Part shown: positions 9,089-17,627 of the stretch, piece by piece | How positions within the stretch are numbered: the stretch's first letter is position 1 | Layout of the letters: each line of letters opens with the position of its first letter | Source of the DNA: an uncultured Alphaproteobacteria bacterium | GTDB taxonomy: Bacteria; Pseudomonadota; Alphaproteobacteria; HIMB59; GCA-002718135 | NCBI GenBank assembly: GCA_902612805.1 | Contig: CACMEY010000002.1 | Location: 112,001-144,037 of the forward strand | DNA length: 32,037 nt | Reading direction: 5' to 3' | Program-made: the position numbers and the translations under genes | The notes under the pieces: model-generated | What the model saw: the letters and a program-made list of their open reading frames with translations, nothing else | Database searches by the model: none | What the model was told of the DNA's origin: nothing

Positions 9089-10183
9089 TTAGGCGGTAAT
9101 CCAACCACCTCCAAGTAATTGGTCGTTTTTGTAAAAAACACAAGCTTGGCCAGGAGAAGTTTTATCTAACTCTTTTTCAAACGTAAAAGTTCCATGATCA
9201 CTATTTATATCAAGAATTCCTGGTAAATCTTCTTGGGTTGATCGTATTTTTGCTGAACAATCAAGTTCTTTAGGTTGAATATTACCTCCCAACCAATTGA
9301 TATTTTTAAAGTTAATAACTTTTTTTTTCAATTTTTCTTTTGTCCCTAGAGTAATTGAGTTTTGATCTTTATTTATTTCTATTACATATAAAGGTTCTTT
9401 TGAGCCACTAATACCAATACCTTTTCTTTGACCAATGGTGTAATTACTAATACCTTCATGGGTTCCAAGAATGTTATTGTCAATATCATAAATTATACCT
9501 TTTTTATTTACACTAGGATTTAAATTATTCACAAGATCTCGATAAGAGTCTGATGTTACAAAGCATATATCTTGGCTATCAGGTTTATCACTAACACTTA
9601 ATTTATATTCTTTAGCTAACTGTCTAATTTCAGATTTTTTATAATCACCTAATGGGAATCTAACGTAATTTAATTGCTCTTGTAATGTTGAAAAAAGGAA
9701 AAAACTTTGATCTTTTGTAAAATCTTTTGCTTTATGCAAACTTGCATTATTTAAAGATCCTTTTCTTATTGCATAATGGCCTGTTGCAAGTGCATCAGCT
9801 CCAATTTTTTTTGCCTCATTAAGTAAATCTGAGAATTTAACTGTTTCATTACACTTAACGCAAGGTAAAGGAGTTTCACCATTTGCATATGAATCGACAA
9901 AGTTACTAATAACTCCATCAAAAAATTTACCTTGATAGTCTAAAACTAAATGTTTGAAATCATTTTTTTGTGCAACATTTTTGGCGTCATCAATATCAAT
10001 GCCAGCACAACAAGATTTGCTCTTAGATATATCAGAATTATTATATAATTTTAGTGTAATGCCAATTACATTGTAACCTTGTTTTTTTAACATAACTGCA
10101 GTAACTGAACTATCTACGCCACCAGACATAGCAACTACGACTTTTGTATCTTTTTCTGACTTATTAAAACCAAGAGAATTCAT
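9089..10183 (-). CDS. mnmA: MnmA, tRNA-specific 2-thiouridylase
   Basis: A 364-residue ATP pyrophosphatase that thiolates U34 of tRNA-Lys, -Glu and -Gln. The PP-loop is SGGVDSS (20-26). The catalytic cysteine pair is C111 (in PCVKCNETVKF) and C207 (in SDKPDSQDICF). The C-terminal beta-barrel ends with the usual GGGWI. The sulfur ultimately comes from a cysteine desulfurase, which fits its position upstream of the suf genes on the same strand. It is divergent from the hydrolase gene with only 56 nt between starts, so both promoters must lie in or overlap that gap. Confidence 0.96.
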   Translation of the reverse strand: MNSLGFNKSEKDTKVVVAMSGGVDSSVTAVMLKKQGYNVIGITLKLYNNSDISKSKSCCAGIDIDDAKNVAQKNDFKHLVLDYQGKFFDGVISNFVDSYANGETPLPCVKCNETVKFSDLLNEAKKIGADALATGHYAIRKGSLNNASLHKAKDFTKDQSFFLFSTLQEQLNYVRFPLGDYKKSEIRQLAKEYKLSVSDKPDSQDICFVTSDSYRDLVNNLNPSVNKKGIIYDIDNNILGTHEGISNYTIGQRKGIGISGSKEPLYVIEINKDQNSITLGTKEKLKKKVINFKNINWLGGNIQPKELDCSAKIRSTQEDLPGILDINSDHGTFTFEKELDKTSPGQACVFYKNDQLLGGGWITA

Positions 10184-10239
10184 ATATTTAAAACATCTAT
10201 ATTTACAAAATCATATAAGTTCAATATTAGCTTTATCAA

Positions 10240-10905
10240 ATGGTAGACTTATTAATTCCAGGCCCAGAAGGAAAAATAGAGGCTAAATATTCACATAACA
10301 AAAGAGATGATTCACCTATAGTTATATTATTGCATCCAGATCCCTCTAAAGGTGGAACAATGCATACAAAAATCGTATTCAAATTATATAAACTTTTCAT
10401 AAAGGCAGGGTTTTCTACTATAAGATTTAATTTTAGAGGAGTCGGTAAAAGTGAGGGAGTATTTGATGATGGTGAAGGTGAATTAAGTGATGCTGCTTGC
10501 GTTTTAGATTGGTTACAGCAGTATAATACCAATTCGAAGATTTGTTGGGTGGCAGGGTTCTCTTTTGGAGCATGGATAGCAATGCAGCTATTAATGCGTA
10601 GACCCGAAATAAATGGTTTTGTAAGTATTTCTCCCCCTGCAAATTTAAGGGATTTTAGTTTTTTAGCTCCTTGTCCATCATCTGGTTTAATTGTGCATGG
10701 AGATAAGGATAATATTGCTTCATTTGATTCAACAAAGATATTAGTTGAAAAACTTCAACAACAAAAAAAAGTTGAGATAAAATTTAAACCTATAAAAGGT
10801 GCTGATCATTTCTATGAGAGTTATTCGAATGAATTCGAAGATTCTATAAACGAATACATTAGTCAAACAATTGAAACAAAAATTAGTAATGAAACTAAAA
10901 TCTGA
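10240..10905 (+). CDS. Alpha/beta hydrolase (COG2945-like)
   Basis: A 221-residue alpha/beta-hydrolase fold protein without signal peptide, so probably cytosolic. The nucleophile elbow is GFSFG (106-110, S108), the acid is probably D157 in HGDKDNIA, and the catalytic histidine is H190 in GADHFY. An N-terminal LLHPDP (30-35) and FNFRGVGKSEG (64-74) form the oxyanion and cap regions. It matches the small COG2945-type hydrolases found in many proteobacteria, whose substrate is not known. Its 3' end overlaps the start of tyrS, so the two genes are co-transcribed; there is no obvious functional reason for the pairing. Confidence 0.82.
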   Translation: MVDLLIPGPEGKIEAKYSHNKRDDSPIVILLHPDPSKGGTMHTKIVFKLYKLFIKAGFSTIRFNFRGVGKSEGVFDDGEGELSDAACVLDWLQQYNTNSKICWVAGFSFGAWIAMQLLMRRPEINGFVSISPPANLRDFSFLAPCPSSGLIVHGDKDNIASFDSTKILVEKLQQQKKVEIKFKPIKGADHFYESYSNEFEDSINEYISQTIETKISNETKI

Positions 10906-12127
10906 ATTTCTTAATGAAATTAACGAAAGAGGTTTTATTTATCAAAATATCGATATTGAAGATTTAGATCAAATATTATTAAAAAATAAAATATCTGGTT
11001 ATATAGGCTTTGATATAACTAGTGATAGCTTACATGTTGGAAGTCTAATTCAATTGATGCTTCTCCACTGGCTTGATTTTTATGGCCATCAATCGATTGC
11101 GTTAGTTGGAGGTGGAACTACATTAATAGGTGATCCTTCAGGAAAAGATCAAACAAGAAAAATATTAAGTAAAAATGAAATAGATAAAAATATTGATAAT
11201 ATTAAAAAAACATTTGATAGATTTATTAATCTGAAAAAAAATTCCTTAATAATTAACAATTATGATTGGCTATCTGAGTTAAATTATATTGATTTCTTAA
11301 GGGAATTCGGTTCAAAGATTACATTAAACAGAATGCTAACTTTTGAATCTGTTAAAAATAGATTAGATCGTGAACAACCCCTAAGTATCTTAGAATTTAA
11401 CTATATGCTTCTTCAAGCTTATGATTTCGTACATTTGAATAAAAATTATAATTGTATTTTACAAATGGGAGGATCAGATCAGTGGGGGAATATATTAAGT
11501 GGGGTAGATTTAATTAGAAAAATAAATAAAAATAATGCATTTGGTATAACATCACCACTTATAACTAATAGTGATGGAACGAAAATGGGAAAGACTGCTG
11601 ATGGTGCAGTATGGCTTAATAAAGATAAAATATCTAGTTTAAATTTTTTTCAATTTTGGAGGAATGTTGATGACAATGATGTTTCACGTTTTTTGTATTT
11701 GTTTACAAAGTTGCCATTAAAGGAAATAGAAAAACTCTCTTTACTGAAAAATCAAGAAATAAATGAAGCTAAAAAAATATTAGCCTACGAAGTAACAAAA
11801 ATTGTAAGAGGCAAAGAGGATGCTGAAGAAGCACTTGAAATTACAAACAATATATTTGGTTCAAAAATTGTTGATAAGAGGTTACCAAATATTTCTCAAA
11901 ACAAAGCAAATTTAGATAATGAAAAATTTACATTATTAGATGCTATAGAAAAACTCAATCTAGTAAATAGCAGAAGCGAAATTAAAAGATTAATTAAATC
12001 TAATGGAATAAAAGTCAATGATAGTTTGTATAATAATAGTAGCTTTTCTTTGAAAGAATTCTCTGATGCAAATGAAATAAAAATAACAATAGGAAAAAAG
12101 AAAATTGGAATTATAAAAATAAATTAA
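10889..12127 (+). CDS. tyrS: Tyrosyl-tRNA synthetase
   Basis: A 412-residue class I synthetase from the chosen ATG. The HIGH-type motif is HVGS in the segment DSLHVGSLIQ. The KMSKS loop is KMGKT followed by ADGAVWL, as in alphaproteobacterial TyrRS. A C-terminal S4 RNA-binding domain starts around LLDAIEKLNLV. The first in-frame start is a TTG at 10871, which would add six residues. ATG 10889 is preferred because the resulting MKLKSEFLNEINERGF aligns with the usual family N-terminus. Either start overlaps the hydrolase stop (17 nt from the ATG). Its stop is 2 nt from the stop of convergent prfB. Confidence 0.96.
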   Translation: MKLKSEFLNEINERGFIYQNIDIEDLDQILLKNKISGYIGFDITSDSLHVGSLIQLMLLHWLDFYGHQSIALVGGGTTLIGDPSGKDQTRKILSKNEIDKNIDNIKKTFDRFINLKKNSLIINNYDWLSELNYIDFLREFGSKITLNRMLTFESVKNRLDREQPLSILEFNYMLLQAYDFVHLNKNYNCILQMGGSDQWGNILSGVDLIRKINKNNAFGITSPLITNSDGTKMGKTADGAVWLNKDKISSLNFFQFWRNVDDNDVSRFLYLFTKLPLKEIEKLSLLKNQEINEAKKILAYEVTKIVRGKEDAEEALEITNNIFGSKIVDKRLPNISQNKANLDNEKFTLLDAIEKLNLVNSRSEIKRLIKSNGIKVNDSLYNNSSFSLKEFSDANEIKITIGKKKIGIIKIN

Positions 12128-12129
12128 TT

Positions 12130-13225
12130 TTATATACCAAGTGAATTTTCTAAAAATTTATCTATTTTACCGTCTAAAACATCATTTACATTAGAGGTTT
12201 CATATCCACTTCTTAAATCTTTAATAAGCTTATAAGGATGTAAAACATAAGATCTAATTTGATGACCCCAACCTATATCCTTTTTTTCTTTGTTTTTTAT
12301 ATTTTCATCTTCTTTTCTTTTTTGCAATTCTGTTTCATAAATCCTAGATTTAATCATTTTCATAGCATTAGATCTATTTTTGTGTTGAGATCTATCACTT
12401 TGACATTGTACTACTATATTAGTTGGTAAATGTGTAATTCTTACCGCGCTATCAGTTTTATTTACATGTTGACCACCTGCTCCTGAAGCTCTATATGTAT
12501 CAATTCTTAAATCACTCTCTTTGATTTCAATTTCTATTTTATCGTCTATTTCTGGGTATGCCCAAACACTTGCAAAACTAGTATGTCTTCTTTTGTTACT
12601 GTCAAAAGGGGAAATTCTAACCAATCTATGGATCCCACTTTCTGCTTTTAACCATCCGTATGAATAATCCATTATAATTTTTAGAGTACAGGATTTTATT
12701 CCAGCTTCTTCACCTCGCATTTCTTGCAATAAAATAACTTTGCAATTTTCTTGTGACTCAGCCCATCTTACATACATTCTCTGTAACATTTGAGCCCAGT
12801 CTTGACTTTCAGTACCGCCAGCACCAGCATGAATTTCTATAAAAGAATTTAGATGATCAGCTTCATCATTCAATAGGTTTAAATATCGAATTTTTTCAGA
12901 TAAAATTAATGTTGACTCAACTTCATTTTTAAGTTCAACTAAAAGTGAATCATCATTATTTTTTTGGATATAATTGAATATTTCTTCAGTTTCGTTCACT
13001 AATTTTTTTAATCTCTCAAAATCTTTTATTTTATTTTCAAACATTTTAATATTTTGAAAAATATCTTTTGCATCTTTATTTTCCCAAATATTTGGATCTG
13101 AACTTTTAAGTCTTAATTCTTCTAAATTATTTTTAAGAGCATTATAGTCAAACTGCCCTCCTTATAAGATCAAAGTTAAATCTTATTTTTTTTAAGTTCG
13201 CTTCGATATTTTCTATTAATTCCAT
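12130..13225 (-). CDS. prfB: Peptide chain release factor 2, expressed by +1 programmed frameshift
   Basis: RF2 terminates translation at UGA and UAA. It is encoded in two frames. A 25-codon leader (ATG 13225-13223) ends at an in-frame TGA (13150-13148). A +1 shift there joins it to the main frame, giving 364 residues, the normal RF2 length. In the main frame are the RF2-specific codon-recognition tripeptide SPF (in VRISPFDSNK) and the catalytic GGQ loop (SGAGGQHVNK). The joined sequence LIRRAV-DYNALKNNLEEL aligns with the RF2 N-terminal helix. It lies 7 nt downstream of mrcA and is probably co-transcribed with it. Low RF2 favours frameshifting, so the gene autoregulates. The shift codon is GUU instead of the usual CUU. 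Confidence 0.95.
13147..13163 (-). promoter_or_regulatory. RF2 autoregulatory +1 frameshift site with GUU slippery codon
   Basis: The minus strand reads AAGGAGGG (13163-13156) overlapping the codons AGG AGG GCA GTT TGA C, with TGA at 13150-13148. The internal Shine-Dalgarno-like AGGAGG sits three bases before the slippery codon, the same spacing as in E. coli (AGG GGG UAU CUU UGA C). TGA followed by C is the conserved poor stop context. The shift codon is GTT (Val) where nearly all known sites have CTT (Leu). Slippage would move peptidyl-tRNA-Val onto UUU, requiring a mismatch at the first codon position. Confidence 0.85.
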
Positions 13226-13232
13226 AAAATTA

Positions 13233-15587
13233 TTAATTTAATAAACCACCAGTTCCAGAAATGGAATCATTATTAAAGTTTTCTAAACCATCAATAATAC
13301 TAATATTTCCAGAAAATGGTTCAGAACCTAAAATAAAAGGCTCCATTATACTATTTTGTTTATTGGAAACCATCCCACTATTTGGATCAATTCTCACAAA
13401 ACTGATACCAGACGGAATTCTAAATGGTTTTCTATTTTTATTGATTTTAATCTTCTCTGCAAAATTTTTAAATATTGGTACAGCTACACTTGAACCAGTT
13501 TGCTTATATCCTAATGATTTTGGTTGATCGTATCCAACATATACTCCAATTACCAAATCTGGAGTAAAGCCAATGAACCATGCATCCTTATTTTGGTTTG
13601 TAGTACCTGTCTTGCCAGCTATAGGGACATCTAAGTTTTGCAATTTTTTTGCTGTACCTCTTTTTATAACTCCTTCCATCATAGATGTAATTTGATAAGC
13701 AAGTCTTGGATCAATAACAATATTTTTATTTTCATTTATATTTGGTATTTTAATTTTTGAAGATATATTTTCAATTTTACAATCAATACATTTTTTTAAT
13801 CTTGTATCAAAAATTTTTTTTCCATCTCTTGTATATATACTTGTAATTAATTTTGGTTCGATTTTTTTTCCTCCATTTGCTATTATTGCATATGCATTTG
13901 TTAAATCTTTTAAAGTAATAACACCAGATCCTAATGACATTGAGAGTTTTTCATCTAACCCTTCACTAATATTAAAATTATTTGCCATACTAAGAATTTT
14001 TTTCATTCCAATTCTATTAGCAAGTCGTACAGTCATTAAGTTTCTAGATTTTTCTATTCCTGTTCTCATAGTTGTCAAACCATAAAATTCATCAGTATAA
14101 TTAGAAGGTTTCCATTTTGGAAGACCTGGACCTTGATCCACTACATAGGGTGCATCTAATATCAATGTCGAAGGAGAGTAACCTTCATTCAATGCAGCCA
14201 AATAAACTATAGGTTTAAATGCTGAGCCAGGCTGTCTTTTAGCCTGTGTTGCTCTATTAAATTCACTTTTATTAAAACTATATCCACCAGATAGAGCTAA
14301 AATATCACCGCTATATGGATCTAAAACAATTATTGCTCCATTAACTTGTGGTTCTTGATTTATAATGTAATCTTTATTATTTTTCTCAATATAAATTACA
14401 TCACCCTTTATAAATTTTTCATTTAATAACCAATCATTAAATTGATTATCTAAATCAATTATTAATTTTTCTTTATTTAGATTATAAACTTCAATATTTC
14501 TTTTATTTACCTTATGAATAATTACTTCTTGCCACTTTGGATAAAAAGGGTTTATAATTTTATATTCTTGTTTTTGATTTAAAAAATTTTCTAAAGACGT
14601 ATTCTCTATTAAACCATTCCATCCTTGGTTTTTTTGATAATCTATTAATCCCTCTAAAAGACTCAGATTAGCTTTCTCTTGAATTTCTGAGTCAAGTGCT
14701 GTTTTAATTATTAATCCCTCTGAATAAAGTTTATCTTTACCATATTTTTTGAAAAGTTCTTTTCTAATTTCTTCGTAATAATAATCAGCATCTGAGAATT
14801 TTGTATCAACTCTCTTGTACACTTCTAGTGGTTCATTTTTATAATTAAGTTCATCATTTTCAATAAATTTATTTGCATACATTCTATCGATTACCCAATT
14901 TCTTCTTTCAAGCGCTTTCAAAAAATTTTTTTTTGGGTTATAATTATTTGGGGCTTTTGGTAATGCAGCAAGGAATGCTATCTCATGAAGTTCAAGATCA
15001 TAAATAGATTTATTAAAATAATTTAAACTCGCAGAACCTATTCCATATGATCCATATCCTAAATAAATATCGTTTAAATATAATTCAAGTATCTCATCTT
15101 TATCTAAAATATTTTCTATTCTTACAGCTAATATAATCTCTTTTATTTTCCTAGAATAACTCAATTCATTAGTTAGCAATAAATTTTTTACAACTTGCTG
15201 AGTAATTGTTGATGCTCCGACCACTCTTTTGTCAGAATTTATATTTATGATGTTAGTAAATAATGCTCTGAAAATGGCAAATATATCTATACCATAGTGA
15301 TCATAAAAATTTTTATCTTCTGAAGCCAAAAAGGCGTTTTTAATATTTTTTGGTATTCTATTTACAGGAATAAATATTCTTTCTTCTGTATAAAAACTTT
15401 TTAAAAGCAATCCGTCTGAGCTATAAATTCTTGAGGACAAATTTGGTTTATAATTTACGATACTTTCATATGAAGGTAATTCTGGTGAGTAGCGCCAAAG
15501 TGTGTAAAAAATTGTTGAAATTGAAATTAATGCAAATATGCATAGTAAAATTAACAATAATTTTATATAACCAAACAATCTAATCAT
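13233..15587 (-). CDS. mrcA: Penicillin-binding protein 1a, bifunctional glycosyltransferase/transpeptidase
   Basis: A 784-residue class A PBP that polymerises and cross-links peptidoglycan in the periplasm. An N-terminal membrane anchor spans about residues 7-30. The GT51 domain has E90 in EDKNFYDH (90-97) and GASTITQQ (124-131). A linker/OB-like region lies between about 290 and 415. The transpeptidase has SAFK (455-458), SRN (514-516) and KTG (659-661), the three active-site motifs in the right order. The transpeptidase is followed by a tail of about 100 residues. It is upstream of and probably co-transcribed with prfB, a pairing common in alphaproteobacteria, and divergent from rne across 108 nt. 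Confidence 0.96.
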   Translation of the reverse strand: MIRLFGYIKLLLILLCIFALISISTIFYTLWRYSPELPSYESIVNYKPNLSSRIYSSDGLLLKSFYTEERIFIPVNRIPKNIKNAFLASEDKNFYDHYGIDIFAIFRALFTNIININSDKRVVGASTITQQVVKNLLLTNELSYSRKIKEIILAVRIENILDKDEILELYLNDIYLGYGSYGIGSASLNYFNKSIYDLELHEIAFLAALPKAPNNYNPKKNFLKALERRNWVIDRMYANKFIENDELNYKNEPLEVYKRVDTKFSDADYYYEEIRKELFKKYGKDKLYSEGLIIKTALDSEIQEKANLSLLEGLIDYQKNQGWNGLIENTSLENFLNQKQEYKIINPFYPKWQEVIIHKVNKRNIEVYNLNKEKLIIDLDNQFNDWLLNEKFIKGDVIYIEKNNKDYIINQEPQVNGAIIVLDPYSGDILALSGGYSFNKSEFNRATQAKRQPGSAFKPIVYLAALNEGYSPSTLILDAPYVVDQGPGLPKWKPSNYTDEFYGLTTMRTGIEKSRNLMTVRLANRIGMKKILSMANNFNISEGLDEKLSMSLGSGVITLKDLTNAYAIIANGGKKIEPKLITSIYTRDGKKIFDTRLKKCIDCKIENISSKIKIPNINENKNIVIDPRLAYQITSMMEGVIKRGTAKKLQNLDVPIAGKTGTTNQNKDAWFIGFTPDLVIGVYVGYDQPKSLGYKQTGSSVAVPIFKNFAEKIKINKNRKPFRIPSGISFVRIDPNSGMVSNKQNSIMEPFILGSEPFSGNISIIDGLENFNNDSISGTGGLLN

Positions 15588-15612
15588 ATTTGTAAACTAC
15601 ATTGTGAAATAG

Positions 15613-15641
15613 TTAAAAATGTGACATTAGGCAAATATAAT
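15613..15641 (+). promoter_or_regulatory. Candidate promoter for the rne operon
   Basis: TTAAAA (15613-15618) followed after 17 nt by a perfect TATAAT (15636-15641), in the divergent gap between mrcA and rne. The implied transcript would start near 15648 and have a leader of about 48 nt. A CGGAG (15681-15685) ten bases before the rne ATG is a plausible ribosome binding site, one of few clear ones in this window. The -35 match is only 4 of 6, and A+T-rich DNA yields chance -10 matches. Confidence 0.4.
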
Positions 15642-15695
15642 AAAATATTCAAAAATGACTTTAATATATAAAAATTTTTACGGAGTTTCGGCATT

Positions 15696-17627
15696 ATGTC
15701 AAAAAATATACTTATTGATACAACAAATAACATTGAAACAAGAATCGCAGTTACAGAAGACGGTAAACTTGACGATTTTGAAATTGAAACAAATAAAAAA
15801 AATGCAGTAAAAGGAGATGTTTATCTAGCTAAAATTACAAGGATAGAACCTTCACTTCAAGCCGCATTTGTTGATTTTGGAAAAAATAGAAATGGTTTTT
15901 TACCTCTTACAGAGATACACCCAGATTACTTTAAAATTCCTGCTGTAGATGAAGAAAAAATAAAAGAACTTAATGATAAAATAAATAATGAAAAAGAAGA
16001 AGATGATTTACATAGCTCAGAAAATATAAATGAGCTAGATGAAACTGAGAATGATACTATTGATACTATTGATACTAAATCCAATGAAGAAAAAGAGAGT
16101 GCAGATGCAAAAACTATCTCTATAAGAAAAAGAAAAAATAAAAAATTAAGCCCAAGAAAAGAATATTTTAATTATTTTAGAAAATATAAAATTCAAGATG
16201 TAATTCGACCTAAACAAGTCTTACTTGTTCAGATCAATAAAGAAGAAAGAGGTTTAAAAGGGGCAGCACTAACAACATATTTATCATTTGCAGGAAGATA
16301 TTGTGTTCTAATGCCAAATAGTATGAATAGTGATGGTATATCTAGAAAAATTGGAGATATAGAAGAAAGAAAGAAATTAAAGCAAATTTTATCTTCGGTA
16401 GAAATACCAGAAAAAATGTCAGTAATTGTAAGAACAGCTGGGATTGGAAGAACAAAAAAAGAAATTTCAAAAGATCTCTCATTCCTTGTAAGCCAATGGA
16501 ATAAAATTAGAGAAACTACTTTAAAATCAGAAGCACCGGAAATGATTCATGAAGAAGGAAATGTTTTAAAAAGAGCAATTAGAGATATGCTAAGTGAAGA
16601 TGTAGAAAAAATTTTAGTTGAAGGTAAAGAAGGATACGATAAAGTTAAAAAAATTACAAAAAATTTAGCACCAACATTTGTAAAAAAAATAAAACAATAC
16701 AAATCTGATGAAAACTCACTATTTGCCTCCAATAATATTGAAACACAAATAAATGATCTTTTTAGTCTTAATGTAAAATTAAAATCTGGTGGCTCTATTG
16801 TAATTAATACGACTGAAGCACTGGTGGCAGTAGATGTAAACTCTGGGAAAAATACATCCGAGAGAAATATTGAAAATACAGCCCTAAAAACAAATTTAGA
16901 AGCTGCAGTAGAGATAGCAAGACAACTAAGATTAAGAGATCTCGGAGGCTTAGTAGTCATAGATTTCATTGATATGGATGATTATCGAAATAATTTTAAA
17001 GTTGAAAAAAGTTTAAAAACTGCCCTTGTAAGAGATAGAGCAAGAGTTCAAATCGGAAGAATAAGCATGTTTGGATTAATGGAACTATCAAGACAAAGAT
17101 TAAGGTCGAGCTTAATAGATAAATCTTTTGAGACATGTAATTATTGTAAGGGGTCAGGATTAATTCTGAATTCTTCTTCAATAATAGATCAAATACTAAA
17201 AGTGATTAAAGAAAAAATCTCTGAAAATAAAAATTCAATAATTAACGTAAAATGTAATAGTGGATTAGCAGAAAATTTATTAAATAATAAAAAGAGTGAA
17301 ATAAATTCATTAGAAAATAAATTTGAATCAAAAATTAATTTTTATTTTGATCCACAATATTCTTTACATGATCCTTTAATTGAAATTGATGAAAATAATC
17401 ATTCTAAAGGTCCTGAAAAAATAAGTGAAAAAAAGAAAAATAAAACCACTAAAGTTTCCAAAAAAAAGAAAATAATAAAAACTAAAAAAAAGAAAGAAAG
17501 TCTAAAAAATAACAATAAAGATGATAATGAAATAAATAAAGATAATAAAATTGATGTACAAAAAGATATTGATTTAAGAGAGGGTGAAGTAAATGAGGAT
17601 GAAGAAAAAACTGGATGGTGGTCTTAA
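15696..17627 (+). CDS. rne: Ribonuclease E/G family endoribonuclease
   Basis: A 643-residue protein with the RNase E catalytic fold, acting in mRNA decay and rRNA/tRNA processing. The S1 RNA-binding domain begins near residue 37 (KGDVYLAKITRIEPSL) and is interrupted by an acidic insert, roughly residues 85-150, of low complexity. Metal-binding aspartates are D380 (VAVDVNSGK) and D423 (VVIDFIDMDD). The zinc-link CxxC is C481/C484. After about residue 555 the C-terminus is a short Lys-rich tail, far shorter than the E. coli degradosome scaffold. The tail has no recognisable partner-binding motif but could bind RNA. Its last 35 nt overlap the M48 peptidase gene, and it heads a seven-gene run. 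Confidence 0.95.
   Translation: MSKNILIDTTNNIETRIAVTEDGKLDDFEIETNKKNAVKGDVYLAKITRIEPSLQAAFVDFGKNRNGFLPLTEIHPDYFKIPAVDEEKIKELNDKINNEKEEDDLHSSENINELDETENDTIDTIDTKSNEEKESADAKTISIRKRKNKKLSPRKEYFNYFRKYKIQDVIRPKQVLLVQINKEERGLKGAALTTYLSFAGRYCVLMPNSMNSDGISRKIGDIEERKKLKQILSSVEIPEKMSVIVRTAGIGRTKKEISKDLSFLVSQWNKIRETTLKSEAPEMIHEEGNVLKRAIRDMLSEDVEKILVEGKEGYDKVKKITKNLAPTFVKKIKQYKSDENSLFASNNIETQINDLFSLNVKLKSGGSIVINTTEALVAVDVNSGKNTSERNIENTALKTNLEAAVEIARQLRLRDLGGLVVIDFIDMDDYRNNFKVEKSLKTALVRDRARVQIGRISMFGLMELSRQRLRSSLIDKSFETCNYCKGSGLILNSSSIIDQILKVIKEKISENKNSIINVKCNSGLAENLLNNKKSEINSLENKFESKINFYFDPQYSLHDPLIEIDENNHSKGPEKISEKKKNKTTKVSKKKKIIKTKKKKESLKNNNKDDNEINKDNKIDVQKDIDLREGEVNEDEEKTGWWS
16053..16079 (+). repeat. 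Short in-frame tandem repeat in the RNase E S1 insert
   Basis: Three consecutive 9-bp units GATACTATT, GATACTATT and GATACTAAA encode DTI-DTI-DTK within the acidic insert of the S1 domain. The number of units could vary without breaking the frame. It looks like a recent slippage product in a tolerant loop. Confidence 0.7.

Noticed and set aside
10236..10642. Two minus-strand open frames opposite the alpha/beta hydrolase gene
   Set aside because: The plus-strand frame has a full catalytic triad and family motifs. The opposite frames are compositional shadows (runs of Leu, Ser, His).
10871..10888. TTG start for tyrS six codons upstream
   Set aside because: The ATG at 10889 gives the family-typical N-terminus. 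The TTG version has no visible ribosome binding site advantage.
13148..13150. In-frame TGA in prfB as a pseudogene or sequencing error
   Set aside because: The TGA is followed by C and preceded by AGGAGG at the exact spacing of the known RF2 recoding site, and both flanking frames align with RF2. A programmed frameshift explains it better.
13261..13527. An 88-codon open frame on the plus strand opposite the 3' end of mrcA
   Set aside because: It is a shadow of the PBP1a transpeptidase region, with no family features and no start context.
16547..16969. A 140-codon open frame on the minus strand opposite rne
   Set aside because: It lies wholly antisense to the catalytic domain of rne, has no recognisable motifs and no coupled neighbours. 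Long antisense frames are common opposite conserved A+T-rich genes.
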